NCBI RefSeq assembly: GCF_026241155.1
Contig: NZ_JAPFGP010000003.1
Coordinates: 186,001-250,000 of the forward strand
Direction: 5' to 3'
DNA length: 64,000 nt
DNA from: Paucibacter sp. PLA-PC-4
GTDB taxonomy: Bacteria > Pseudomonadota > Gammaproteobacteria > Burkholderiales > Burkholderiaceae_C
Below, piece after piece: positions 33,750-43,494 of this stretch. The translations under genes and the position numbers were made by a program. Below the pieces are notes generated by a model. The model was not told the origin of the DNA and ran no database searches. It saw only the letters and a list, made by a program, of their open reading frames with translations. Within the stretch, counting starts at the first letter, position 1. Every line of letters starts with the position of its first letter.

Positions 33750-34732
33750 CAATGGCCTCCGGCCTTGCCTTCGATGCGCAGGCGCGGGTCGACCGCGAAA
33801 TAGAGCATGTCAACCAGCAGATTGATGGTGACGAAGATGAAGGAGATCAGGCACAGATAGGCGGCCATCACCGGGATGTCGGCGAACTGCACCGCCTGGA
33901 TGAAGAGCAGGCCCATGCCGGGCCACTGGAACACGGTCTCGGTGATGATGGCGAAAGCGATCAGCGAGCCGAGCTGCAGACCGGTGATCGTGATCACCGG
34001 CACCAGCGTGTTCTTGAGCGCATGGCCGAAGTAGACCGCGTTATTGCTGAGGCCGCGGGCGCGGGCAAACTTGATGTAGTCGGTGCGCAGCACCTCCAGC
34101 ATTTCCGAGCGCACCAGGCGCATGATCAGGGTCAGCTGGAATACCGACAGCGTGATCGCCGGCAGTATCAAATGCTTGAGCCCGTCGACGGTCAGCAGTC
34201 CGGTGGTCCAAGTGCCCAGTGCGACGACATCACCGCGGCCAAAGCTGGGCAACCACTTGAGCGTCACGGCAAAGATCAGGATCAGCAGGATGCCGATCAG
34301 AAACGTCGGGAGCGACACACCCAGCAGCGACAGCGTCATCAGCATCTGCGAGAGGAAGCGGCCGCGCCGCAGCGCGGCATAAACCCCCAGTGGAATCCCG
34401 ACGCCCAACGCGATCACACCAGCCGCCATCGACAGCTCCAGCGTGGCCGGGAAACGCTCAGCGATCAGGGTCGAGACCTTGCGGCCCTGGCGCAGGCTCA
34501 GCCCAAACTCGCCCTGAACCGCATTGCCGATGAACTTGGCAAACTGAACCGGAAAGGGGTCATCCAGGCCCAGGTCCTTGCGAAGTTGCTCGCGCTGCTC
34601 CGGCGTCGCGTCCTGGCCCAGCAGGTTGGTCACCGGGTCGCCGACGTACTGGAACAGCATGAAGGCAATGAAGGCCACCGTCAGCATCACGGCGATGGCC
34701 TGGGCCAGGCGTCTCAGAATAAAAACTAGCAT
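33749..34732 (-). CDS. dppB: Peptide ABC transporter permease, DppB type
   Basis: 327 residues. MLVFILRRLAQAIAVMLTVAFIAFMLFQYVGDPV is the standard DppB/OppB N-terminus, followed by the periplasmic segment, then the EAA loop DYIKFARARGLSNNAVYFGHALKNTLVPV, and a C-terminal helix. It is the first gene of the operon. No substrate-binding (DppA) gene lies upstream or downstream within this window. Confidence 0.93.
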   Translation of the reverse strand: MLVFILRRLAQAIAVMLTVAFIAFMLFQYVGDPVTNLLGQDATPEQREQLRKDLGLDDPFPVQFAKFIGNAVQGEFGLSLRQGRKVSTLIAERFPATLELSMAAGVIALGVGIPLGVYAALRRGRFLSQMLMTLSLLGVSLPTFLIGILLILIFAVTLKWLPSFGRGDVVALGTWTTGLLTVDGLKHLILPAITLSVFQLTLIMRLVRSEMLEVLRTDYIKFARARGLSNNAVYFGHALKNTLVPVITITGLQLGSLIAFAIITETVFQWPGMGLLFIQAVQFADIPVMAAYLCLISFIFVTINLLVDMLYFAVDPRLRIEGKAGGH

Positions 34733-34804
34733 GTCTTGTTCGGCGCTTTGTCAGCAGAAAGTGTGGGGTGCATCGAGGCCATTGCTGAGCGCATGGTATG
34801 CATG

Positions 34805-34830
34805 AATCAGGCCAAGCCTTGGCATTGATT
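34805..34830. promoter_or_regulatory. Imperfect palindrome upstream of dppB
   Basis: The arms AATCAGGCCAAG and CTTGGCATTGATT are near-perfect inverted complements (12 of 13 positions allowing a one-base gap) around a single C. It lies 73-98 bases upstream of the dppB ATG, where an operator or activator site would be expected. I see no T tract that would make it a terminator. Confidence 0.4.
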
Positions 34831-34973
34831 CTTCGAAGCAATGCACCCGCCTGTCACGGCAAGCGATGAGCGAGGCACCAAATCAGGGCAAGGTCATCTG
34901 GGCGCCATCATGGAGAAGTCTGCCCGGCGCGACAAACGGGAAAGCCCTGATGGGCCCGGCATGAAAACCGGCA

Positions 34974-35711
34974 TCAGAACAGCAGGCTGCCGGGCAGGCT
35001 TTGCTGCTGTGCGTCGCGAAACACCAGCGGGCCGTAGCAGGCCTCGGCCCGGCCGCGGGTGTTGTCGGCATCGGTCATGAAGGCCGCGCCGATCAGGGGG
35101 CCGGGCAACTCGCCAAACGCACGGCGGTAGTCGGCCGCAACATCGCGCTTGAAGCGCTGCCAGCGCGGCTTGGCGCTGGAGCCGGAGCCCACGACGATCT
35201 TGCGCACCCGGTCACTGCGCCGGCTCACCACCACGGTCTCAGGTGCGGCCTCGGCATCCCAGACGTACATCAGTGTCGCGAAGGGTGGCGCCTCGCCGCT
35301 GAGGGTGTGGGCCAACTCGAACATCATGCGGTTGCGTGCCGACAAGCGACTTGCGTCGCCGTCGAAAGCCAACACCAGCCGCGCCGACGCATCGTCAGTC
35401 TCAGGGTCGGTCACTGTGGCGCCGCCCGGCTGGCCGGCAATCCACCAGTCGAACTCCAACGGGCCCAGCTGCTGCGGGTCCAGCTGCAAGCGGCGCCGCC
35501 ACAGACTGGCTGACTGGTCGGCCTGCGCATGAACACAGGCCCTGCCCTCACGCCGGGCCAGGCTATAGCGGGTCGCCCGTTTGCCGGGGAGCTCGCGCGC
35601 CGACCAGCCCTCGAGGATAGGCTCCTGCCGCTCCCGCTCTGGCGTCTGGGCACAGCCCAGCATCAGTACAGCGGAGGCAAGCAGCAGGCAGGGTCTGAAT
35701 CGGTACAGCAT
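34974..35711 (-). CDS. DUF3047 family lipoprotein
   Basis: 245 residues. The signal peptide has lipobox AVLMLGC (lipidated Cys20). The rest matches the DUF3047 pattern as I recognise it: a beta-rich domain with LEFDWWIAGQPGGATVTDPETDDASARLVLAFDGD, LMYVWD, RKIVVGSG and AFMTDADNTRGRAEACYGPLVF. The function of the family is not established; the fold resembles carbohydrate-binding jelly-roll proteins. It is monocistronic, 130 bases from the porin gene. The 240 bases on its 3' side, up to dppB, hold no further gene. Confidence 0.75.
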   Translation of the reverse strand: MLYRFRPCLLLASAVLMLGCAQTPERERQEPILEGWSARELPGKRATRYSLARREGRACVHAQADQSASLWRRRLQLDPQQLGPLEFDWWIAGQPGGATVTDPETDDASARLVLAFDGDASRLSARNRMMFELAHTLSGEAPPFATLMYVWDAEAAPETVVVSRRSDRVRKIVVGSGSSAKPRWQRFKRDVAADYRRAFGELPGPLIGAAFMTDADNTRGRAEACYGPLVFRDAQQQSLPGSLLF

Positions 35712-35775
35712 GGGAACAAACTAGAGCAGGGCGACCATCATCGCTCGGTGAAAAGTCACAGCAGGTGAGCGCACA

Positions 35776-35802
35776 TAAAAAAGGCCGCTTTGCAGCGGCC
35801 TT
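35776..35802 (-). terminator. Rho-independent terminator of the first porin gene
   Basis: The inverted repeat AAGGCCGCT / AGCGGCCTT with loop TTGC is followed, on the minus strand, by a run of six T. It lies about 45 bases beyond the stop of the porin gene at 35845. Confidence 0.85.
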
Positions 35803-35844
35803 GTGTTGACGGCACCACGGTGCCATCACGCCTTGAACATCCCC

Positions 35845-37245
35845 TCAGAAGCGGTGACGGATGCCCATGGCCACATTGTTGGAGTCCACGCCCGGCGCGC
35901 TGGTGAAGCCACCCAGGAAGCCAGCCTGGCCAGGGGCGGCCTGGCCCATGCCCTTGTTGTCGAAATGCGTCAGCACGAAATTCAGATCGGTGCGCTTGGA
36001 CAGCGCGTAGCTATAGGCCACACCGTAGGAATCCGTGTCCGCATTGATACGGGTCTTGTCATCCAGGCGATTGAACGCCGTGTAGAAGGTGTGCTGCCCC
36101 ATGGTCATGCGATAGCCGATGCTGAAGGCTGCGGCGTCCTGCACAAAGGCCGACTTGTAGTTGTTGACGAGACCATCGACATTGATCTGACTGGCCAACA
36201 GGGTACCGACACCGGGTGCTGCGGCGTTGAGCTGCGCCGCCAGGCCGGGCCGGACCTGACCAACCAGCGCCGTGCGCAAGCCATTCAGCAGCGCGGACAG
36301 ACCAGAAGGGTTGGGGTCGGAAATGTCGTTGTACAAGAAGCTCACGGTGCCGGGGCCGACCTTGGCCGACGCACCCAGCGTGATGGAGCGCAGCGAGCGC
36401 TGGCCCAGCTCGTTTTCCTTGGAGTTCATGCCGACGCCGACACCGAAGGCATCGGTCTTGTACTGGACCATCGCGCCATAAAAGCGCCCTTGAGAGGTCG
36501 AACCCTCGCCGGCCGCCACCATCACGCTGGCCGACAAGCCGCCCTGCTGCATACGGTACTGCAGAGAATTGGCCTGCCGGATATCGATCACGGCGGGCAC
36601 GGCAGCCACTTGACCAGCCGCCAGGCTGGATTGCGTGGCCATCGTGTCGAAGGCCGCATTCAGCTCATAAGCCGGCGTGTACTGACGACCGGCCAGCACC
36701 GCGCCAAAGGGCGTGACAAGGCCGACATAAGCCTGGCGATCCCAGAATCGCGCGTTGCCGATATTGACGCCAAACGAGGCCGCCGCAAGATTCCCACCCA
36801 AGGTGCTGGTCACGGTTTGCAGGGCCGAATTCAGACCCGCAGTCGCGCCGCCGATCAACTGCGCAGCCAGGGCCGGCGGGATGGTGCCGGGCAGAGTGAA
36901 GGTCGTCGGGGCAAAAATCGCCGACTGCTTGCCCCAGCGATCGGGCAAGAAGGTGGTGCCGGAGACGGGCGTGTTGCTATTCGTGCCGGTGTCCAGCTCC
37001 AGGCGATTCTCCAGCAGGAACAGCGCCCGATAGCCGCCGCCAAGGTCCTCATTGCCACGGAAGCCCAGGCGCGAACCATCCATGATCCCGCTCACCACCT
37101 GCTTGCGGGCGCCGCCAGCGATGCCCGAGGTGTAGCTGACGCCGCCATCCAGAATGCCGTACACAGTCACCGAGGATTGCGCCCAGGCGGCGCTGACGCT
37201 GCCGGCCAACAGGCCCAGAACCAGGAAGGTCTTTTTCTTGCTCAT
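35845..37245 (-). CDS. Gram-negative porin, enlarged (466 residues)
   Basis: Signal peptide MSKKKTFLVLGLLAGSVSAAWAQ, then SSVTVYGILDGGVSYTSG. It shows alternating beta strands, the GFRGNEDLGGGYRALFLLENRL signature and a C-terminal Phe (MGIRHRF), as in OmpC-like Burkholderiales porins. Usual members have 340-400 residues. The extra length comes from two Ala/Leu-rich stretches, near residues 95-140 and 300-345, probably long surface or constriction loops. The ATG at 37245 is preferred to a TTG one codon upstream; AGGAGA is nearby. The 200-base upstream gap holds an inverted repeat TGTCGC-TTGT-GCGACA at 37344-37359. Confidence 0.88.
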   Translation of the reverse strand: MSKKKTFLVLGLLAGSVSAAWAQSSVTVYGILDGGVSYTSGIAGGARKQVVSGIMDGSRLGFRGNEDLGGGYRALFLLENRLELDTGTNSNTPVSGTTFLPDRWGKQSAIFAPTTFTLPGTIPPALAAQLIGGATAGLNSALQTVTSTLGGNLAAASFGVNIGNARFWDRQAYVGLVTPFGAVLAGRQYTPAYELNAAFDTMATQSSLAAGQVAAVPAVIDIRQANSLQYRMQQGGLSASVMVAAGEGSTSQGRFYGAMVQYKTDAFGVGVGMNSKENELGQRSLRSITLGASAKVGPGTVSFLYNDISDPNPSGLSALLNGLRTALVGQVRPGLAAQLNAAAPGVGTLLASQINVDGLVNNYKSAFVQDAAAFSIGYRMTMGQHTFYTAFNRLDDKTRINADTDSYGVAYSYALSKRTDLNFVLTHFDNKGMGQAAPGQAGFLGGFTSAPGVDSNNVAMGIRHRF

Positions 37246-37390
37246 CAATGTCTCCTGCTTGAAAAATTCTTATGCTCGTATTCTGAGCCGCAGGGGCTTG
37301 GACAGGGCTCAGTTTGTGGCGACCGACCCACAGGCGATAACCCTGTCGCTTGTGCGACAAGCAGATCACGCCGCAGCAAGCAGGCGTAAA

Positions 37391-37413
37391 AAAACCGCCC
37401 CGAAGGGCGGTTT
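37391..37413 (-). terminator. Rho-independent terminator of the second porin gene
   Basis: On the minus strand the stem AAACCGCCC / GGGCGGTTT with a 4-base loop is followed by seven T. It lies about 37 bases past the stop of the porin gene ending at 37450. Confidence 0.88.
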
Positions 37414-37449
37414 CGCTCAGACCACAAGCTCGCTTGCGCGAGCGCGGGA

Positions 37450-38478
37450 TCAGAAGGTGTGACGCACGCCGACTTCGACGCCGCCGTTGTCGTTGCCGCC
37501 ACCGATGGTCCAGGCCGACGGGCCCGACACCTTGAAGGAGGCACGGCCGTCATTGGTCACGCGCGACACGGTGCCGTAAATGGCGGTGCGCTTGGACAAG
37601 TCGTGGATGTAGCCCAGAGCGAACTGCTTGGAGTCACCAGTCACAGCCTCGGCTGCAGCGTTGGCGCTGGCGTTGATGTACGAAGCACGCAGAGTGCCCG
37701 AGCCCAGCGGCATCGAAGCGCCGATCAGGGTCACAGACTGCTTGCGGGCGCCAAACTTGTTCTGGGTGTAAGAACCCATCAGCTTGACCATGCCCAGGTC
37801 ATACGAACCCGAGAAGGTCGTGCGCTTGAAGTCCAGGTTCGACGTATCCACATCGGCGTTCGAGAACGCGCCCGACACATTCAGCGGACCGGCAGCGTAG
37901 CCCAGGCGCAGGCCCAGGTACTTGTTGTTGGCGCCAGCACCCGTCGCGCCTTCACCGGCAGCAACTTCAGCCGAGCCGTACAAACCGCCCAGGTTGCCCG
38001 GCAGGTAATAGGCGACGATGTTGTCAGCACGTGTGATGCTGCTGGAGCCGCTGCCCAGAACATTCTGGAACTTGCTCATGTCGCCGACACCGTTGGTGCC
38101 AAACGGGTCGAAGTCGGCGTAGGCCGTGAACTGGTTGGTCAGGAAGCGGCCCAGGCGCACTTCACCGAAGCCACCCATCAGGCTGACCGAGGTGCGACGA
38201 TGCCAGAAGCGCGACGCATTGGTCGTGCCGTCATCGGGATTGATCGCGGCTTCCAGCCAGAAACCGGCCTTCAGGCCGCCGCCCAGGTCTTCGACGCCGC
38301 GCACGCCCCAACGGCTGCTGTAGATGCCATCGGTACCCAGCGACTTGAAGGTCTTGCCGCCGCCCTTGTTGTAGCGCGCATTCAGGTCAACGCCGCCGAA
38401 CAGCGTGACGGACGACTGTGCCGACGCAGCACCGACCATAGAGCCGAGCACGGCCAACGCAATCAGGGATTTCTTCAT
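37450..38478 (-). CDS. Gram-negative porin (342 residues)
   Basis: Signal peptide MKKSLIALAVLGSMVGAASAQ, mature SSVTLFGGVDLNARYNKGG. RWGVRGVEDLGGGLKAGFWLEAAI, FWHRRTSVSLMGGFGEVRLGR, the GYIHDLSKRTAIYGTVSR strand and C-terminal VRHTF are classic for Burkholderiales trimeric porins. AGGAGA lies 7 bases before the ATG. The gene is tandem with, but separately terminated from, the larger porin. About 290 bases separate it from divergent coq7; I see no further gene there. Confidence 0.93.
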   Translation of the reverse strand: MKKSLIALAVLGSMVGAASAQSSVTLFGGVDLNARYNKGGGKTFKSLGTDGIYSSRWGVRGVEDLGGGLKAGFWLEAAINPDDGTTNASRFWHRRTSVSLMGGFGEVRLGRFLTNQFTAYADFDPFGTNGVGDMSKFQNVLGSGSSSITRADNIVAYYLPGNLGGLYGSAEVAAGEGATGAGANNKYLGLRLGYAAGPLNVSGAFSNADVDTSNLDFKRTTFSGSYDLGMVKLMGSYTQNKFGARKQSVTLIGASMPLGSGTLRASYINASANAAAEAVTGDSKQFALGYIHDLSKRTAIYGTVSRVTNDGRASFKVSGPSAWTIGGGNDNGGVEVGVRHTF

Positions 38479-38770
38479 TCGTTTCTCCTAGGTTGAATAA
38501 GAGGCCCCGATCCGGGAAGCCCTCTTGCGGGGCTGATCAGGCCAACCTCCTCAGCGGAAGTTGCCGTATTGCACCAGAGCAAACCCTGAATGACCAGCCG
38601 ACCGAGAGTAAAAACCAAGCCATCGTTGTCATCGCGCAACGAGACTGACGGGGTCAAATATCGTCACAGAACAGCAACACAGCACCAGCGGTTGACAAAG
38701 CGCAGTTTGACCCGACCAAACTCGGCCATCCCAGGGGTAAACAGCAGGGCCGCCCCTAAACTATCGGCGT

Positions 38771-39415
38771 ATGAACGCCCAACCAAGACTTGACGCCAAA
38801 GACCGCCTGATTGCCAGCCTGGACAACGGCCTGCGTGCGTTGTTCGGCGCCTACACCGCCGGGCGCAGCACGCCCAAGGCTGCGACCGAGCCCATCGCAA
38901 TGAGCGAGGCCGAGCGCAGGCAATCGGCGGCGCTGATGCGCGTCAACCATGTCGGCGAGGTGTGCGCCCAAGCGCTCTATCAATCGCAGGCCCTGGTCTG
39001 CCGCAACGAGCAGCTGCGCGCCCATTTCCACGAGGCCGCCGCCGAAGAAATCGATCACCTGGCCTGGACCCGCGATCGCTTGCAGGACCTGAACAGCCAC
39101 GCCAGCTACCTCAACCCGCTTTGGTACAGCGGTGCGTTCGCACTGGGCGCGCTCGCCGGGCTGGCCGGTGACCGTGTCAGCCTGGGCTTTGTCGTTGAGA
39201 CCGAGCGCCAGGTCGAGCAGCATCTGGCCGGCCACCTGCAACGACTACCGGCCAGCGATGCCACCTCACGCGCCATCGTCGAGCAAATGAAGCTCGACGA
39301 AGCCCGGCATGCCGAAGAGGCGCTCGCGGCAGGGGCCAGCGAGTTGCCGGCCCCGGTCAGGCGTCTGATGCGCCTGGCCGCCAAGGTGATGACGGTGACG
39401 GCTCACCGCATCTGA
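38771..39415 (+). CDS. coq7: Coq7-type demethoxyubiquinone hydroxylase (diiron monooxygenase)
   Basis: 214 residues. The four-helix diiron ligands are in RVNHVGEVCAQALYQSQ, AAAEEIDHLAWTRDRL, GFVVETERQVEQHL and MKLDEARHAEEA. It hydroxylates 2-polyprenyl-3-methyl-6-methoxy-1,4-benzoquinol in ubiquinone synthesis at the membrane. It abuts the convergent OsmC-family gene with no gap. A TTGACA at 38691-38696 could be its -35, but no matching -10 is clear. Confidence 0.93.
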   Translation: MNAQPRLDAKDRLIASLDNGLRALFGAYTAGRSTPKAATEPIAMSEAERRQSAALMRVNHVGEVCAQALYQSQALVCRNEQLRAHFHEAAAEEIDHLAWTRDRLQDLNSHASYLNPLWYSGAFALGALAGLAGDRVSLGFVVETERQVEQHLAGHLQRLPASDATSRAIVEQMKLDEARHAEEALAAGASELPAPVRRLMRLAAKVMTVTAHRI

Positions 39416-39838
39416 TCAAACCTCGACCAGCTCGACGGATGTGGTGATCTCGGCCGTCTTGGCAAGCATGATGCTGGCCGAGCAATACTTTTCATGCGAC
39501 AGCGCCACCGCCCGCTCGACCGCGCCCGGATTCAGGCCCCGGCCGCTGACAATGAAATGCATATGGATCTGCGTGAAGACCTTGGGGTCGGATTCTGCCC
39601 GCTCGGCCTTGACCTTGACTTGGCAGCCACGCACGTCCTGGCGACCACGCTTGAGTATCAGCACCACGTCATAGGCCGTGCAGCCCCCGGTGCCGGCAAG
39701 CACCGTCTCCATGGGACGCGGCGCCAGATTACGACCGCCGCCCGCCGGGGCCCCATCCATATTCAGCAGATGGCCGCTGCCCGTTTCGGCGACAAAAGCC
39801 ATGCCATCGGCCCCCATCCAGTTGATCGTGCATTCCAT
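39416..39838 (-). CDS. OsmC/Ohr-superfamily protein (YhfA-like)
   Basis: 140 residues from the ATG at 39838 (MECTINWMGADGMAFVAETGSGH). The segment GRNLAPRPMETVLAGTGGCTAYDVVLILKRGR carries the first redox Cys; LSHEKYCSASIMLAKTAEI carries the second, as in OsmC folds. This sub-branch (YhfA-like) has no firmly established substrate; peroxide reduction or a redox role is inferred from the superfamily. A longer frame to 39922 lacks homology and is rejected. Confidence 0.85.
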   Translation of the reverse strand: MECTINWMGADGMAFVAETGSGHLLNMDGAPAGGGRNLAPRPMETVLAGTGGCTAYDVVLILKRGRQDVRGCQVKVKAERAESDPKVFTQIHMHFIVSGRGLNPGAVERAVALSHEKYCSASIMLAKTAEITTSVELVEV

Positions 39839-39883
39839 CTTGCTTTGCCCTGTGACTTTCCACCGCCGCTTGGTGAAAAAATA

Positions 39884-39913
39884 TTGCGGCGCAGCATAAG
39901 CTGCGAGTAGAAT
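39884..39913 (+). promoter_or_regulatory. Candidate promoter for a short RNA upstream of ilvA
   Basis: TTGCGG and TAGAAT lie 18 bases apart on the plus strand. Transcription would begin near 39920, over 200 bases ahead of ilvA and about 95 bases ahead of a strong terminator. Confidence 0.4.
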
Positions 39914-39919
39914 TCTAAG

Positions 39920-40048
39920 CAAGCAAACGAAAGCAAACGAACAAGTTCGCGCCTTTGCGCCTGTGCGTTTTTTTCATTGCACCCATTGTCTCCTCCACCG
40001 CCTCCATGGTGGATTCAGCCCGAGCCCGCAAGGACTCGGGCTTTTTTT
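39920..40048 (+). ncRNA. Candidate small RNA or ilvA leader ending in an intrinsic terminator
   Basis: The interval between the candidate promoter and the terminator at 40017-40048 would give an RNA of about 125-130 bases. It contains a C/U-rich stretch with CTCCTCC (anti-ribosome-binding-like) around 39990, and a small hairpin CCACC...GGTGG. No conserved peptide or isoleucine-rich leader peptide is visible. It could be an independent small RNA or an attenuated leader of ilvA. Confidence 0.4.
40017..40048 (+). terminator. Strong rho-independent terminator 79 bases before ilvA
   Basis: An 8-base perfect stem AGCCCGAG / CTCGGGCT with a 10-base loop is directly followed by seven T on the plus strand. 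No plus-strand gene ends here, so it closes either a non-coding RNA or the ilvA leader. Confidence 0.85.
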
Positions 40049-40126
40049 CGTCCCAGTGCCGACGCAAAGCGCTGGCAGGCCCTGGCTTATGATGCTGCGC
40101 CGCAACACCAGCATTGGAGAGCATTC

Positions 40127-41707
<1,581 letters not shown>

Positions 41708-41768
41708 GCGCCGCGCCGGGCAAGTGCGGATGACGTCGCCAGTCGCATAGCCCAGAATCCAGCCCGTC

Positions 41769-42866
41769 ATGCCCATCCACCAATCGCTGATCTCGCCGAC
41801 CGCCAATTCCGAGCTCGAGCGCGCCTTGCGCGAGCGCGTTGACCGGCGCGGCGCAATCGCGGGTGGGCTGGGCGAGCTGGAGCCGCTGGCTGTACGCCTG
41901 GGCCTCGTGCAGAACACCCTCACCCCGCGCTTTCGCGACCCCGCCTTGCTGCTGTTCGCGGCCGACCACGGCATCGCGGTCGAAGGCATCGCCCTGCTGC
42001 ACGGCCGCTCCACTCGCGAGCAAGCCCTGCTGGCGCTGCAGCACCGGCTACCGGTGGCGGTGTTCGCGCGTCAGCAAGGGCTCCAACTGACCGTGGTCGA
42101 CTGTGGCATCGCCGAGCCGCTGCTGCCCCACGCCCGGCTGCTGTCGCGCAAGATCGCCCATGGCACACGGAATTCGCGCGTTGGCCCGGCGATGAGCATG
42201 GAACAAGCCCATGCCGGTGTGCGCGTGGGCATGGAGATTGCCGACAGCCTGAGCGGCAATGTGCTGGCCTGCGCAGGTCTCGGCCAGGGCTCGGAAGAAA
42301 GCGCGGCGCTGCTGCTGTCACGCCTGGCCGACAGCCCGCTGCGCGACTTCATCGTGTCCGGGCCCGATATGCACCAGGACGATCTGGCCCGGCTGCTGCA
42401 TATCTTGCAAGGCGCCCAGGCGCGGCACCGCGAGCTGCAAGAGCCGATGGAAGTGCTGGCGGGGTTGGGCGGCTACGAGATCGCGGTCATGGTCGGCGCC
42501 ATGCTGGTGGCAGCCAGCAAACGCCAGCTGATCATCGTCGACGGCATGTCCGCCTGCGCAGCGCTGAAGATCGCCGCACTGATCGCCGCACCGGTGACCG
42601 ACTATGCAGTGTTCTGCCGCAGCCACGCGCATCGGGGCCTGGACGAGGCGCTGGCCCTGTTCCACGCATCGGCCCTGCTGGAGCTGGGCATGCAAAGCGC
42701 GGACGGCACCGGCGCCGCGCTGGCCTGGCCGCTCATACGCAGCGCCGGTACGCTGCTGACCGATCTGCACGAGCTGGCTGATCGGCCCGGCGCCATCGAC
42801 TCGGCGCCGCTGCCCATGCTCACCCAGCCCCTGAGCACCGCAGGGGGCCCGCTGAGCAAACGCTGA
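41769..42866 (+). CDS. CobT-like nicotinate-nucleotide phosphoribosyltransferase, divergent
   Basis: 365 residues along the whole CobT fold: LLLFAADHGIAVEGIALL, VVDCGIAEPL, HGTRNSRVGPAMSMEQA, EVLAGLGGYEIAVMVGAMLVAA and IIVDGMSACAALKIAALI. CobT activates the lower base in cobamide synthesis. Two hallmark motifs differ: the GNTT region reads G172-QGSEESA, and the LGEGTGAALA motif, which holds the catalytic Glu in family members, reads SAD312-GTGAALA. It may be a divergent paralogue with another base or function. No other cobalamin gene is in the window. It is convergent with gspC, with 3 bases between. Confidence 0.7.
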   Translation: MPIHQSLISPTANSELERALRERVDRRGAIAGGLGELEPLAVRLGLVQNTLTPRFRDPALLLFAADHGIAVEGIALLHGRSTREQALLALQHRLPVAVFARQQGLQLTVVDCGIAEPLLPHARLLSRKIAHGTRNSRVGPAMSMEQAHAGVRVGMEIADSLSGNVLACAGLGQGSEESAALLLSRLADSPLRDFIVSGPDMHQDDLARLLHILQGAQARHRELQEPMEVLAGLGGYEIAVMVGAMLVAASKRQLIIVDGMSACAALKIAALIAAPVTDYAVFCRSHAHRGLDEALALFHASALLELGMQSADGTGAALAWPLIRSAGTLLTDLHELADRPGAIDSAPLPMLTQPLSTAGGPLSKR

Positions 42867-42869
42867 AGA

Positions 42870-43478
42870 TCAGCGGGTATTGCCAGTAATGCCGGTATTG
42901 CCATCCTGCCCGGTCTGGGCGGGCGGGAGCTCCGGCGGCAGTTGCTGCGCGGGCGGCATGACTGGCAAGGCCTGTTGTGGCGGCGGGTTGCTGTTGATCT
43001 GCGGCGGCGGCAGCGCGACGGCGGCCGGCAGGCTGCCGGTTGCGGCTGGCACCGGCGGCGCCAAGGTCAGGCGCAGGCTGACCACACCCTGGCGGCCCAG
43101 TGCCGCGGAATTACCGTCCAGCGCCAGCAGTTGCAACTCGCCATCGACGGCCGCACCGACCCGCACCGTGCGTGCCGGCGCGTTGTCCACCGTGATCACC
43201 GCGACGCCCTCGCCGGCATGGCGGCCACCGCTGTGCTTGGGCGCCACCAGGCCGACCAGCTTATAGCGCCCATCAACCGGTGCCGCCACCTCGGCCGCCG
43301 TCGCGACCTGTGGTGCGCCGAACAAGCGGGTCAGGTCGGCGCGCGGCCCCGTACCGTCGGCGGCTGGCAGCGCTTGCGGCGGCACAGGCAACGGCGCCGG
43401 TAACAGCTTCAGCAACCAGAAGGCGCTGCACAGGGCCAGCAGGGCCCAGACGGTAAAGGTCAACAATCGTGCGAGCAT
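42870..43478 (-). CDS. gspC: GspC, T2SS inner-membrane protein lacking a PDZ domain
   Basis: 202 residues from the ATG at 43478 (MLARLLTFTVWALLALCSAFWLLKLL), or 208 from 43496. A membrane helix near the N-terminus is followed by the homology-region domain (LFGAPQVA, GRYKLVGLVAPKHSGGRHAGEGVAVITVDNAPARTVRVGAAVDGELQLLAL). The C-terminus is a Pro/Gln-rich tail with no PDZ domain, common in this order. GspC links the inner-membrane platform to the secretin GspD. It is divergent from gspG, apart from the other gsp genes. Confidence 0.85.
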   Translation of the reverse strand: MLARLLTFTVWALLALCSAFWLLKLLPAPLPVPPQALPAADGTGPRADLTRLFGAPQVATAAEVAAPVDGRYKLVGLVAPKHSGGRHAGEGVAVITVDNAPARTVRVGAAVDGELQLLALDGNSAALGRQGVVSLRLTLAPPVPAATGSLPAAVALPPPQINSNPPPQQALPVMPPAQQLPPELPPAQTGQDGNTGITGNTR

Positions 43479-43494
43479 GTGCCGATTATGATTC

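Noticed and set aside
39965-39974. T run after GCGCC repeats as a second terminator in the ilvA leader
   Set aside because: The upstream stem is weak and broken; only the hairpin at 40017-40048 is convincing.
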